A stretch of DNA of 52,863 nt from Paenochrobactrum pullorum (GCF_041929845.1 NZ_JBHEEH010000017.1:1-52863), one strand, 5' to 3'. Shown: positions 1 to 8,458, numbered from the stretch's first letter. Program-made: numbers and translations. The notes: generated by a model not told the origin, from the sequence alone.

Positions 1-6
1 GTGCTC

Positions 7-80
7 GCTCTAGCGTTTTGTTTTTACGCATGTCTTTATCCCAAAACCGGTGCCCACTTTTGGGAGACATGCTCTAGAGT
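7..80. repeat. Rhizobiales-type intergenic palindromic repeat
   Basis: A nested dyad. GCATGTC (28-34) pairs with GACATGC (66-72), CCCAAAA (40-46) pairs with TTTTGGG (58-64), and outer GCTCTA/TAGAG arms close it. The layout and wording match the abundant palindromic intergenic element I recall from Brucella/Ochrobactrum-type genomes. It lies just past the stop of the TetR gene, where it could also act as a transcription-ending or mRNA-stabilising hairpin. No second copy was noticed in this window. Confidence 0.7.
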
Positions 81-90
81 ACGGGTAATA

Positions 91-651
91 TCAACCCGCA
101 TTCTGCTTCGCATTTTGAAGTGTTTCTTGCGCATGGCTGACTACAGAGATCCACTCTTGATGATTGCAATCAACAAGGCCGAGTCCGCGCAGAAAAAATA
201 GCCCTTCAATTGCCAGAATGGCTTGTCGGATATCACGACCCTGCTTGGTATCGTTTTGAAAATACTTAAAAATAGCCCAATAAAATTCCCTAGCCGGCTC
301 CGACACTGTCGGAGCATTCGAGAGCGCTGTCATCAATAATGAGGCAGTGCGTAAATGGGTTTCTTCCTGACTTTGGATTTCGGCAATATAGGCTGTCAGC
401 ATAGATGCGTCAGAGCGATCCATAGGATCGGATTTTGCCTTCCACGATAGAATGAAGCGGTTTAACTCACGCGCCAGCGCCGCTTCAATCAACGCATCTT
501 TCGTCGGAAAAGCATAAACAAGCCCGCCCTTGCTGACGCCGGCTCTTTCGGCGACAGCATCCAGTGTAAAGCCTCGTCCCATGCTTTCAGCAATGATTTC
601 TTCTGCTGCATCAAGAACGCGATCTTTATCTATTTCTCTCGGGCGGGCCAT
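91..651 (-). CDS. TetR/AcrR family transcriptional regulator
   Basis: A 186-residue one-component repressor. The N-terminal helix-turn-helix is plain (about residues 10-55, ending in the GGLVYAFPTKDALIEAAL recognition region), followed by an all-helical ligand domain without a recognisable subfamily signature. It is the second gene of a two-gene minus-strand unit, 31 bases after the Tat-exported FAD oxidoreductase, so it probably controls that gene. A palindrome upstream of the oxidoreductase (2192-2203) is a candidate operator. The ligand is unknown. No strong ribosome site precedes the ATG, which fits translation from the oxidoreductase transcript. Confidence 0.9.
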   Translation of the reverse strand: MARPREIDKDRVLDAAEEIIAESMGRGFTLDAVAERAGVSKGGLVYAFPTKDALIEAALARELNRFILSWKAKSDPMDRSDASMLTAYIAEIQSQEETHLRTASLLMTALSNAPTVSEPAREFYWAIFKYFQNDTKQGRDIRQAILAIEGLFFLRGLGLVDCNHQEWISVVSHAQETLQNAKQNAG

Positions 652-682
652 AAATACATTTCTTTGTTATATCAGCTCCAAA

Positions 683-2125
683 TCAGTGTCTGAACACAAA
701 TTCCGAGCCGTCAGTAAAGCGGTTCAGACGATAAATTGACGGATCAGCTGTGGTTTTTTCTCCGGCAATCATCTGTGCGATCATTTCGCCCGAAGCAGGT
801 GCGGTGGTCAAGCCGTTTCCGGAAAAGCCTGTGATGACAAAAAGTCCGGGAATATCGGATGTTTCATCAATATATTGGGTGGAATCCGGTGTGGCATCAA
901 TCATACCGGCCCATTTTTCCCGAACAACAGCTTGTTCATATTGCGGATAGGCTTTGCGTAAACTGGCCAGAGCGCGATCCGTTTCCTCATTGTCCACGCG
1001 GGCTGAAAGCATGCGCACATCTTCAAAAGGTGTTATTTCATCGGCATTCCAACTGGATTTTAAGTGTAATGACGCGAATAAGTCACTTGAAGCACGGACA
1101 TTGATCAATCCGCCAGCATTTTTAAGTGCGGGTAAAAAATCAAATAAATATCTGAAACTATCTTTTGTGATCGGTGAATTATTGCTTGAAACACCAACAG
1201 CCGTTTCACCATTGGCCATATGACGCCATGCAAAATCCGGACCGTAGCCCGCACCGGGCAATGCATTATCTATGCGGCCGAGACGTTGCATCGAAGAATT
1301 AATAGCAAGTTGCGGCAGCTTTATGCCCAGATTTCCGGCAAAAAGTGAAGACCATGCACCACCTGCAATTACGACTGCTTTGGTTTTGATATAGCCGTGT
1401 TCGGTATGAACGCCAGCCACCCGTCCACCTTCGCGCTCGATTGTCCGTGCCGCAACCGGTGCAAAAATTTGTACACCTTCGCGCATCGCGCCTTTGGCAA
1501 TTCGAGAAACAGACCAGACCGGTTCGGCGGTACCGTCACTTGCTTGGTAAAGAGCGCCATGATATTTTTCAGAAGCGCCCGGAATTAACGCATCAAGTTC
1601 GCTGCCGGTTACCACGCGTGCATCCATTTGAGGTTGCACTTGCAATGCGCTTGTCAGCCATTCGCGGCTTGCATCAACTTCTTCATCTGAACCAAGAAGT
1701 GAATAATTACCTGATTGGCGAAAGCCAATATCTTCTCCAAAACGTGCTGCAAAGCCCTGCCAAATTTCTTTTGAACGGTTGCAGAGTTCTAATTTGCCCA
1801 AGTCCCAGCCATTGGAATAAATCCAGCCAAAGGCACGGCTTGATTGCTCACCTGCGATAACGCCTTTTTCAAGCACGACAGTGTTTAAACCGCGCTCATT
1901 CAAAAACAGGGCGGTAGACAATCCGGCTATGCCGCCACCTATAACAACAACATCGGCACTTGCCGGAATATCTGTTCTGGTGGCGACAGATTCTGCCAGC
2001 GGTATATCGGATGGTGCACGCCAGCCATCAGTAGAAGCAAACAGACTTCCACCCGCGCCGCCAAGCACAGCACCGCCTAAAAATAAGCCGCTGCTTTTGA
2101 GGAATTTTCTTCTGGATATCGACAT
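683..2125 (-). CDS. Tat-exported FAD-dependent oxidoreductase (DAO family)
   Basis: About 480 residues. The start at 2125 is chosen because AAGGAG sits 8 bases upstream and it places a twin-arginine signal (SRRKFLK, then a Gly/Ala-rich hydrophobic stretch) at the N-terminus; a longer reading would put 14 residues before it. After the signal comes the FAD-binding Rossmann fold (VVVIGGGIAGLSTALFL, then a Glu in VVLEKG), and near the end the second flavin motif GFSGNGLTTAPASGEMIA, as in glycine/D-amino-acid oxidase-type enzymes. A Tat signal means the protein folds around its flavin in the cytoplasm and works in the periplasm. The substrate cannot be told; an amine or amino acid is likely for the family. 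It is co-transcribed with the TetR regulator downstream. Confidence 0.88.
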   Translation of the reverse strand: MSISRRKFLKSSGLFLGGAVLGGAGGSLFASTDGWRAPSDIPLAESVATRTDIPASADVVVIGGGIAGLSTALFLNERGLNTVVLEKGVIAGEQSSRAFGWIYSNGWDLGKLELCNRSKEIWQGFAARFGEDIGFRQSGNYSLLGSDEEVDASREWLTSALQVQPQMDARVVTGSELDALIPGASEKYHGALYQASDGTAEPVWSVSRIAKGAMREGVQIFAPVAARTIEREGGRVAGVHTEHGYIKTKAVVIAGGAWSSLFAGNLGIKLPQLAINSSMQRLGRIDNALPGAGYGPDFAWRHMANGETAVGVSSNNSPITKDSFRYLFDFLPALKNAGGLINVRASSDLFASLHLKSSWNADEITPFEDVRMLSARVDNEETDRALASLRKAYPQYEQAVVREKWAGMIDATPDSTQYIDETSDIPGLFVITGFSGNGLTTAPASGEMIAQMIAGEKTTADPSIYRLNRFTDGSEFVFRH

Positions 2126-2191
2126 AAATAACTCCTTGAGTGCGTCAAAGGGCACTTGGAAAAACACTTAATATGAATGTTGCTCATATAT

Positions 2192-2203
2192 GACTGACCA
2201 GTC
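2192..2203. promoter_or_regulatory. Candidate TetR operator palindrome
   Basis: GACTG-AC-CAGTC is a perfect 5+5 dyad with a 2-base centre, 67 bases upstream of the oxidoreductase start, in an AT-rich stretch suited to a promoter. TetR-family operators often have this size. Assignment to the TetR encoded at 91-651 is inference from position. Confidence 0.45.
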
Positions 2204-2667
2204 GAAAATGCAATTATAAATATTTTTGCGACCTGAAACGTCAATTTTGATAAGTATTTTTAAAGTTTGATACGTTGAATTTATAGACTGGAATAGCAGA
2301 TGGTTTAAATGTATTTTTATTTAACCATTTGAAAACAAATCGCTTTTTAAAGAGCTTCGCAAGTTTCGTTGTGCTTTCTTATTTGCATTATCAAAAAAGT
2401 GTGACGTATCAGGCACAGCAGCAGCCGGAAAGAAATGAATGCTTTTTTCTTGTGTTGAAATGTCATCCGTTATCAGATTAAACATGATAAAATAGGTCAA
2501 CAAATATTAAGTAATGGATGCTATTTCTTTGCAAGACAGGTGATTGGGCAAAACCGGATGGTGCGTGTAATTACATTCTTTCTTTCGGTCGTGTGGCGCG
2601 ACTTTTCGTAATTTCTAATGCGCGGAGTTTGCTGTCATTTCATATTGAGATGAGTGTTTAAGGTGCA
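2204..2667. other. Long intergenic region without a supported gene
   Basis: An AT-rich stretch between the divergent oxidoreductase and ECF sigma genes. It must hold the promoters for both. A 60-codon minus-strand reading (2321-2503) was considered and dropped. No confident Irr box, tRNA or terminator hairpin was found. Confidence 0.5.
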
Positions 2668-3165
2668 ATGATGATTGTACGCAAGAGAGAGTTCGAGACA
2701 CTTTATCTGGACGAACAACCCGGCTTGTTGCGTCGTGCTATGCGACGTCTGGGCTCTGCCGCTGTCGCAGCCGACTTGGTGCAGGATGTTTTTTTAAGGC
2801 TTTGGGAGCGCCGCTCTGAGCCATTGGTGGATGAAGCCGCTTATCTCAATAAATCTGTCAAACACGCTATCATTGATCATATTCGTGCCGAGCGCGTTCG
2901 TCAGGATCTATCTGTTAATATATTGCCTGAGCAATATGCTGCTCCGGTTGCAACCCCTTTGGATATCGTGGTTCCACGTGATGAAATGCGCCATATGGAT
3001 GATGTTATCCGCGCATTGCCGGAGCGTACAAGACATATATTTTTACTCAATAAAGTACATGGTTGCAAATATAGTGAAATTGCCGAAGTGCTGGGCATAT
3101 CACGTAGTGCCGTTGAGAAACATGTTGCCCGCGCGATGTTGGCTTGTCGTAACGTAAGAGAGTAA
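2668..3165 (+). CDS. ECF sigma factor, FecI type
   Basis: A 165-residue extracytoplasmic-function sigma factor. Region 2 is visible at about residues 5-70 (AADLVQDVFLRLWERRSEPL, then NKSVKHAIIDHIRAER) and region 4 at about 108-160 (LPERTRHIFLLNKVHGCKYSEIAEVLGISRSAVEKHVARAM). The KYSEIAEVLGISRSAVEKHV helix-turn-helix is typical of FecI-like sigmas. It is followed by a FecR-like anti-sigma gene and a TonB-dependent receptor with a signalling domain, the classic cell-surface-signalling order. It should direct RNA polymerase to the receptor promoter. A second ATG at 2671 is better spaced (5 bases) from AAGGTG and may be the real start. Confidence 0.93.
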   Translation: MMIVRKREFETLYLDEQPGLLRRAMRRLGSAAVAADLVQDVFLRLWERRSEPLVDEAAYLNKSVKHAIIDHIRAERVRQDLSVNILPEQYAAPVATPLDIVVPRDEMRHMDDVIRALPERTRHIFLLNKVHGCKYSEIAEVLGISRSAVEKHVARAMLACRNVRE

Positions 3166-3244
3166 TTTTCCGGGTGCCTTTGTGGCTGAATGGGTTTAAA
3201 AGACAAAATCCGGGTCAGCAGCCATCATTGAAAGTGAGAATATC

Positions 3245-4222
3245 TTGCCGCAAGCAGAATTGAAGCGGATAAATCAGGAAGCGATAGCTTGGTTTACTCG
3301 TATGAACGGTGAACCTTCACCGGCTGATCGGCGAAATTTTGAGAATTGGCATCAAGCCAGTCCGGCCCATGCCAGTGCTTATCAGGAAGTTGTGACAACA
3401 TGGTCTTCGGCTGATATGCCGGGCGCTGAGGTGGCAGCAGAAGAAGCTGATCAGCTGAACCAGTATTTACTGGCAGTGCAAGCTGTGCGGGTGCGCCGCA
3501 ACAGGCGCAATGTCTTGGCAGGAACAGCGGCCAGTCTTTTTGTTTTGTTCGCTGGTTTTCATATTTGGCTCGACCATCCGCATTTTTTACAAGATTTGAG
3601 CGCTGATTATGTGACCGCGCGTGCCGAGCGCCGCACAATTTTATTGTCTGATGGCAGTCAGGTAACCTTGGATGCTGACAGTGCATTGGCATTTAAAACA
3701 AGCGATGGATTGCGTCACGCACAGTTGTTGCGTGGTATGGCTTATTTCGATGTTAAGTCCTCTTCAATACCGTTCGAGGTGGAAGCCGCTGATGGCAAAA
3801 CCCGCGTGACGGGAACTGCTTTCTCGGTTGAAGTTCACGAGCAGGATGTTGTCGTCAATCTGGAACGCGGTGCGGTCACTGTTTCATCGGCCTCACAAGA
3901 TCAGCAGGCACATTTAACACCTGGTCAAAGTGTAAATTATAATAAAAATGGTGTAGGTTCTGTTCAGTCTGTACTCATTGATGATGCATTGGCCTGGCGT
4001 GAAGGCCGCCTTATATTTGATAATTTCCGTTTGCAGGATGTGATCGAACAAATCGGACGATATCATAATGGCCGTATTGTTATGATTGGATCGTCGCTTG
4101 CTGAATATCGGGTGTCCGGCAATTTGCCGATTGATGACACAAAAGCCGCACTCGCCTCTTTACAAGCAACAGTTGGATTTGAAATTTACGAATTAGGCTC
4201 ACGTCTCATGGTGATAAGATAA
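3245..4222 (+). CDS. FecR-type anti-sigma / sigma regulator
   Basis: A 325-residue inner-membrane signal transducer between the sigma factor and the receptor. Residues 10-55 match the DUF4880 N-terminal domain (AIAWFTRMNGEPSPADRRNFENW) that contacts the sigma factor. One membrane helix lies at about 89-108. The FecR periplasmic core is at about 120-220 (TILLSDGSQVTLDADSAL, RVTGTAFSVEV), and the C-terminal STN-contact domain at about 255-325 (NFRLQDVIEQIGRYHNGRI). The start is a TTG: the next ATG (residue 20) would cut into DUF4880. It should pass the receptor's ligand signal to the sigma factor. Confidence 0.92.
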   Translation: MPQAELKRINQEAIAWFTRMNGEPSPADRRNFENWHQASPAHASAYQEVVTTWSSADMPGAEVAAEEADQLNQYLLAVQAVRVRRNRRNVLAGTAASLFVLFAGFHIWLDHPHFLQDLSADYVTARAERRTILLSDGSQVTLDADSALAFKTSDGLRHAQLLRGMAYFDVKSSSIPFEVEAADGKTRVTGTAFSVEVHEQDVVVNLERGAVTVSSASQDQQAHLTPGQSVNYNKNGVGSVQSVLIDDALAWREGRLIFDNFRLQDVIEQIGRYHNGRIVMIGSSLAEYRVSGNLPIDDTKAALASLQATVGFEIYELGSRLMVIR

Positions 4223-4288
4223 TAAATATTTAATATAATCAATATGTTATAAAGTTGATGAAAAATACATATTTTTTTGATGTGTACT

Positions 4289-4324
4289 TTGCCTCTCTCA
4301 AACGTGGAGACTTATGAGAGGCAA
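4289..4324 (+). promoter_or_regulatory. Inverted repeat in the receptor leader
   Basis: TTGCCTCTC (4289-4297) and GAGAGGCAA (4316-4324) are perfect 9-base arms around an 18-base loop, between fecR and the receptor gene, 57 bases before the receptor ATG. There is no T-run after it, so it does not look like a simple terminator. It could be a 5' leader hairpin or a protein-binding site. Confidence 0.5.
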
Positions 4325-4381
4325 TAGAATGCGAGCCATCCGCACACCTCTCGATTTATTTACACGAGAAGGGTTGCGTTG

Positions 4382-7300
4382 ATGAAAAAGAGCTTTTGTA
4401 TGAGGGGACGGCTAGGCCTCCTGCTGACCAGCACAATGTTGGGCGCAGGCCTCTTCATGGCAATGGATGCGGTGCCTGCAAATGCGCAGGCAAGCATACA
4501 GCAGCAATATAATTTTAATATTCCTGCCAAGCCGGTTCGTCAGGCTCTGAATGACATTTCGCGCATAACAGGAATTTCTGTTGTTTACAGTGATGCTGCG
4601 GCAGGAACTACAAGCGGCAAGGCCGTTTCAGGCTTGATGACACGTGAGGACGCGATCCGGACATTGTTGTCGGGCAGCGGTTACACTTATTCCTTCTCGA
4701 ACGGCAATACAGTTACCATTCATAATAAGGCGCAACAAACCAGTGGCGCTACAATTTCAGAAGATGGAGTAACGGTTCTTGACACGATTGTGGTGACTGG
4801 CGACGAGGCCAATATTTATAGTCCTTATGATACAGCGGGCGCAACCAGCTATATTACCTCACAGGAGATTGAGCGTTTTCGTGGCTCAAGTCCGGCTGAT
4901 ATGTTCCGTGGTACTGCAGGCGTCATGTCCGGTGAAGCGCGCAATGGCGCCGGTTCGATTGATGTCAATATTCGTGGCATGCAAGGGATGGGCCGCGTTG
5001 CCACCACGATTGATGGTGCTGAAAATGCTGTAACAGTTTATCAGGGCTATCAGGGCGTATCCAACCGCACCTTTGTCGATCCTGACTTTATTGGCGGCAT
5101 TGATATTAATAAAGGCGCCGACAGTGCTTCATGGGGCAATGCTGGTTCGGTTGCCATGCGTACTGTTAGCGCAGAGGATATTGTCAAACCCGGCGATAGT
5201 TGGGGACTGCGCCTGAAAGGTGAAATCGGCAGCAATGCTTCATCGCCGAATGCAGGTGATAAAGCCGGTTATCTCTGGCCCTACGCGCCATGGGATCCAA
5301 TGGGTGCCGTTCCGGTGGAATCATCTACCGGTATGGATCGCCCGTCCGCTTTGTCGCCAAGGCGTGCTTCAGGTAGTGTTATCGGCGCTTATCAGGGCGA
5401 GGACTTTGATCTATTGGCTGGTTATGCCCGCCGCAAACAAGGCAATTATCATGCTGGTAAATATGGCCCGTCTGTTGATCCCGTCAACAAAGGCCGTCAG
5501 CAATATTGCCCTAACGGGGTGTGCAATCCGAATGGCACTACCTATTGGGACAATTATTATGAGAACGAAGGCCTTGTAAATTATCGCGGTGGTGAAGAGG
5601 TTCTCAACACCCAGCTGGAAACAGAATCCTGGCTTGCTAAATTGACGGCCCGTTTTGCAGATGATCACACAATTCAACTGGGATATACCGGTTTTCGCAG
5701 TGAAGCGGGTGACCGCCTTGCTTCGCGCTTAAATGGTAAAAACGGACAATCAGAACAGCAGGCACAAACCGCGGGCACCAGCCTTGATACGGTGACAGCA
5801 CGTTATCGTTGGAACCCTGAAGATAATGATCTTTTTGATCTGAAGGGTAATCTCTACTGGTCTCATTTGGAACTGCGCAATCCGGTGCGGGGTGGTCGTG
5901 GATTAACACCTGAGCAAATCGGTTTGCCATCCGGTTTCCGTGTTGGTTCAAATTCCGATATGTGGGGTGCTGATTTCAGCAACTTGTCCAGGTTTGCCAC
6001 CGCTTATGGTGATATCGATTTGACCTATGGCTTGTCCTATCGCGGTGAGGATACACGCGCCAGCCGTCATACAGCAGCATTGGAAGCATGGAACTCAGCA
6101 CGCGATGCGATACGCCATGAGGCGGCAGCCTATACAAAAGCGGCATGGAAGCCGGTTGATTGGGCAACACTCAATGCAGGCCTGCGTTATTCGCATTTCT
6201 GGTCGAAGGATCGCTTCGATCCATATGAGCGCGATGATATTGCCACGCGGGTGTTAGGTTTCAAAACCAATGATGGCGGTTTCAGTCCGTCGGTCGGCCT
6301 GACATTGGAACCGTTCGATGGCACACAATTCTATGTCAATTATTCAAACACCATGCGTGCGCCAAGCGTTATTGAATCTGTATCCGCATTCAATAGTGTG
6401 ACAGCCAATGCGGATGTAAAGCCGGAGCGCTCCAGCAACTGGGAAATCGGTACCAATCTGATGCGCGACGACATCTTCACCGATGATGATCGCGGAATGT
6501 TGAAGCTTGGTTATTTCAACTGGAATGTTAAAGATTATATTTCCCGTTCCATGAAAGCGAGCGGCCCTTTAAGTCTCAATATTGAAAACATCGACAGGGC
6601 GCGGTTCTCAGGTCTTGAACTTTCCGCACGCTATGAGGTTGATGGTTTTACAGCTGATCTTTCGGCCAATTATTTCCTTAATGTGGAATATTGCCGAACT
6701 TTGAATTCCTGCGAAAACAAATCGCTTTATGGTGACTATGCCACCAATCACGTGCAACCGGAATATACTATTGACCTGACCCTTTCACAGAAATTGCTGG
6801 AAGAGAGATTGACAGTTGGTGGTCGAATTTCACATATCGGGCCGCGTGCGATCGGCCATGGCGATGTAACTGCACAGGGTGCTTCCGAGTTCATCTCAAT
6901 GGTCAATTGGAAACCATATACGCTTGTCGATGCTTTTGCAGAATATAAGGTCAGCGATAATCTGACCGCTGCCGTGCGTGTCGAAAACCTGTTTGACCGT
7001 TTCTATGTTGATCCTTTGGGGCTTGTGACACAACCAGGGCCTGGGCGTACATTTTATGCCAGCCTGACCGGTACACTGAGAGGAGATCAAACATTTAGCG
7101 GGTTAAACTCACCGCTTGCAGGTTTGTTTGGCAAATCCGGCAATTCAAATAATCATGTTCAGGCTATTGACTGGACGGGGCTCTATGCGGGTTTCCATAC
7201 AGGCGGATTGTTTGGTCATACAAAAGGCACGACCACAACGCTGGATGGTTCGGACAATAAAGCTGCCAATCGTGAATCTGCCGATCTGAAAATTGGGGGT

Positions 7301-8029
7301 GCTATGATCGGGATGCAGGCCGGTTATAATTGGCAGTTTGAAAATGGTGTCGTACTTGGCTTTGAAGGAGACTGGAGCAAAGTTTACAATGCTACCGCCT
7401 CCAGAAAGACCTTGGCACTTGATCCAGTTCTGGCGAAAAACGGTCATGTTAATGCCAGCACAAGCTATGATATTGACTGGACGGCGAGCCTGCGTCCAAA
7501 GCTTGGCTATGCATTCAATAATCGCTTCTTGGCCTATGCGACGGGTGGCCTTGCGCTGGCACGTGAAACCCAGTGGCGTGACCAATATGTATCAGATATG
7601 CAAGATGAGAGCCGGCCGTATGGTGAGAAGACCACTGTCGCTTCTACCGACAAAGCATCTACTACACGTCTTGGCTTTACGCTTGGTGGCGGCTTTGAAT
7701 ACGCTTTGAGCGATAATTGGTCGGTGAAAGCGGATTATGCTTATAGTCACTTCGGTAAAAACAGCTTCAAGTTTAAAACGGCAAGTGAGGGCACAGGACT
7801 TAACTATACCACCACTGAAGTGGTGGGCTGGGAAGAAATACCGCCAATGTTTGCACCTGATGATCCAATGTGCTCCGAGGCCGGTTGGGAGTGGGCATGT
7901 GAACCGGAGAAGAGACCGATTAGAGAGACAACGGAACATACAGGTTCGTCCAATGTTAAAAACGGACGTAAAGCTTCCAATTCATTGGATATGCATACAT
8001 TCAAAATCGGTTTGAACTATCGCTTCTGA
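4382..8029 (+). CDS. TonB-dependent receptor fused to a C-terminal Omp25-like barrel
   Basis: A 1215-residue outer-membrane protein. The ATG at 4382 follows GAAGGG by 8 bases. A Sec signal ends near residue 35 (ANA/Q). An STN signalling domain (about 42-116, FNIPAKPVRQALNDIS) matches the upstream FecIR pair. A TonB-box-like DTIVVTG follows at about 134-140, then the plug (about 150-265) and a long 22-strand-type barrel closing near residue 900 (GRTFYASLTGTL). The features VNYSNTMRAP and NADVKPERSSNWEIG recall haem/transferrin-type receptors, but the substrate is uncertain. Residues from about 927 to the terminal Phe form a separate Omp25/Omp31-like domain (AIDWTGLYAGFHTGG, MQAGYNWQFENGVVLGFEGDW, TLGGGFEYALSDNWSVKADYAYSHFGK, HTFKIGLNYRF). 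Usual receptors stop at about 700-900 residues, so this is a double-barrel fusion in one open frame. Confidence 0.93.
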   Translation: MKKSFCMRGRLGLLLTSTMLGAGLFMAMDAVPANAQASIQQQYNFNIPAKPVRQALNDISRITGISVVYSDAAAGTTSGKAVSGLMTREDAIRTLLSGSGYTYSFSNGNTVTIHNKAQQTSGATISEDGVTVLDTIVVTGDEANIYSPYDTAGATSYITSQEIERFRGSSPADMFRGTAGVMSGEARNGAGSIDVNIRGMQGMGRVATTIDGAENAVTVYQGYQGVSNRTFVDPDFIGGIDINKGADSASWGNAGSVAMRTVSAEDIVKPGDSWGLRLKGEIGSNASSPNAGDKAGYLWPYAPWDPMGAVPVESSTGMDRPSALSPRRASGSVIGAYQGEDFDLLAGYARRKQGNYHAGKYGPSVDPVNKGRQQYCPNGVCNPNGTTYWDNYYENEGLVNYRGGEEVLNTQLETESWLAKLTARFADDHTIQLGYTGFRSEAGDRLASRLNGKNGQSEQQAQTAGTSLDTVTARYRWNPEDNDLFDLKGNLYWSHLELRNPVRGGRGLTPEQIGLPSGFRVGSNSDMWGADFSNLSRFATAYGDIDLTYGLSYRGEDTRASRHTAALEAWNSARDAIRHEAAAYTKAAWKPVDWATLNAGLRYSHFWSKDRFDPYERDDIATRVLGFKTNDGGFSPSVGLTLEPFDGTQFYVNYSNTMRAPSVIESVSAFNSVTANADVKPERSSNWEIGTNLMRDDIFTDDDRGMLKLGYFNWNVKDYISRSMKASGPLSLNIENIDRARFSGLELSARYEVDGFTADLSANYFLNVEYCRTLNSCENKSLYGDYATNHVQPEYTIDLTLSQKLLEERLTVGGRISHIGPRAIGHGDVTAQGASEFISMVNWKPYTLVDAFAEYKVSDNLTAAVRVENLFDRFYVDPLGLVTQPGPGRTFYASLTGTLRGDQTFSGLNSPLAGLFGKSGNSNNHVQAIDWTGLYAGFHTGGLFGHTKGTTTTLDGSDNKAANRESADLKIGGAMIGMQAGYNWQFENGVVLGFEGDWSKVYNATASRKTLALDPVLAKNGHVNASTSYDIDWTASLRPKLGYAFNNRFLAYATGGLALARETQWRDQYVSDMQDESRPYGEKTTVASTDKASTTRLGFTLGGGFEYALSDNWSVKADYAYSHFGKNSFKFKTASEGTGLNYTTTEVVGWEEIPPMFAPDDPMCSEAGWEWACEPEKRPIRETTEHTGSSNVKNGRKASNSLDMHTFKIGLNYRF

Positions 8030-8075
8030 TATTCAAAAAACTTTTGTTCAAACGGGTTATGATTAGTTGAAAAAC

Positions 8076-8108
8076 AAAAAAAGGCGGCAATCATGCCGCC
8101 TTTTTTAA
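8076..8108. terminator. Bidirectional rho-independent terminator
   Basis: GGCGGCA (8083-8089), loop ATCA, TGCCGCC (8094-8100), flanked by an A-run on the left and TTTTTT on the right. It serves both the receptor gene and the convergent four-Cys gene. Confidence 0.9.
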
Positions 8109-8121
8109 TATTTTAGTTCAA

Positions 8122-8322
8122 TTAAGCTGCGCTGAAAGAACCGGAGAAGTGACCGCACCAATCATTGGCGGTTACTACTGGCCACAAACCACGGGAGTTG
8201 GCTTCTGGCTGTGATACAGGTGGGTTGAAACGGCAAAGACCGGCGCTTTCAACCACTTTTTCAGTATTTGCAACGTGATCTTCATAAAAAGAACAAGCTT
8301 TACATGATGCAGAGTTTGACAT
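8122..8322 (-). CDS. Small four-cysteine protein, HiPIP-like Cys pattern
   Basis: A 66-residue protein of unknown function. Cysteines fall at 7, 10, 30 and 56: CKAC-SFY near the N-terminus, GLCRFNPP in the middle, and NDWCGHF near the end. The order C-x2-C ... C ... WC resembles the cluster ligands of high-potential iron-sulfur proteins, although the second and third gaps (19 and 25 residues) are not the usual ones and there is no Tat signal, so it would be cytosolic. Zinc binding is equally possible. I recall similar short proteins in Rhizobiales annotated only as hypothetical. AAGGAA precedes the ATG by 7 bases. The upstream region holds an Irr-type palindrome, which points to iron-dependent expression. 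Confidence 0.85.
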   Translation of the reverse strand: MSNSASCKACSFYEDHVANTEKVVESAGLCRFNPPVSQPEANSRGLWPVVTANDWCGHFSGSFSAA

Positions 8323-8383
8323 GAGATATTCCTTTTATTGCTTAATAAGTATTCGAATTAAAGTTGAGACTGCTACTCAATGT

Positions 8384-8400
8384 TTTAGAATTATTCTAAA
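8384..8400. promoter_or_regulatory. Irr box / iron control element
   Basis: TTTAGAA-TTA-TTCTAAA is a perfect 7+7 dyad matching the rhizobial Irr-box/ICE form. It lies 62 bases upstream of the four-Cys gene start. An irr gene is present in the window at 32290-32757. Irr normally represses or activates such promoters under iron limitation. Confidence 0.8.
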
Positions 8401-8441
8401 TAATGAGCTTGTTTGCAAGTGTTTTTTATCGTCTGCGACAG

Positions 8442-8458
8442 TTTGGAACAATTCTAAT
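8442..8458. promoter_or_regulatory. Second, weaker Irr-box-like palindrome
   Basis: TTTGGAA-CAA-TTCTAAT keeps the spacing and most bases of the perfect box 58 bases away, with mismatches at an inner and an outer position. The two together suggest a tandem Irr-binding region. The rest of 8323-8654 is AT-rich, and I see no gene in it. Confidence 0.5.

Noticed and set aside
1..201. 66-codon plus-strand frame at the left edge
   Set aside because: It runs through the palindromic repeat and antisense to the TetR gene; no coding features.
2321..2503. 60-codon minus-strand frame in the gap before the ECF sigma gene
   Set aside because: No convincing ribosome site, AT-driven composition, no recognisable motif, and it lies in the probable promoter region.
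2600..2625. Possible Irr half-site (TTTCTAA) before the ECF sigma gene
   Set aside because: Only one arm is recognisable; no dyad with the required 3-base spacing.
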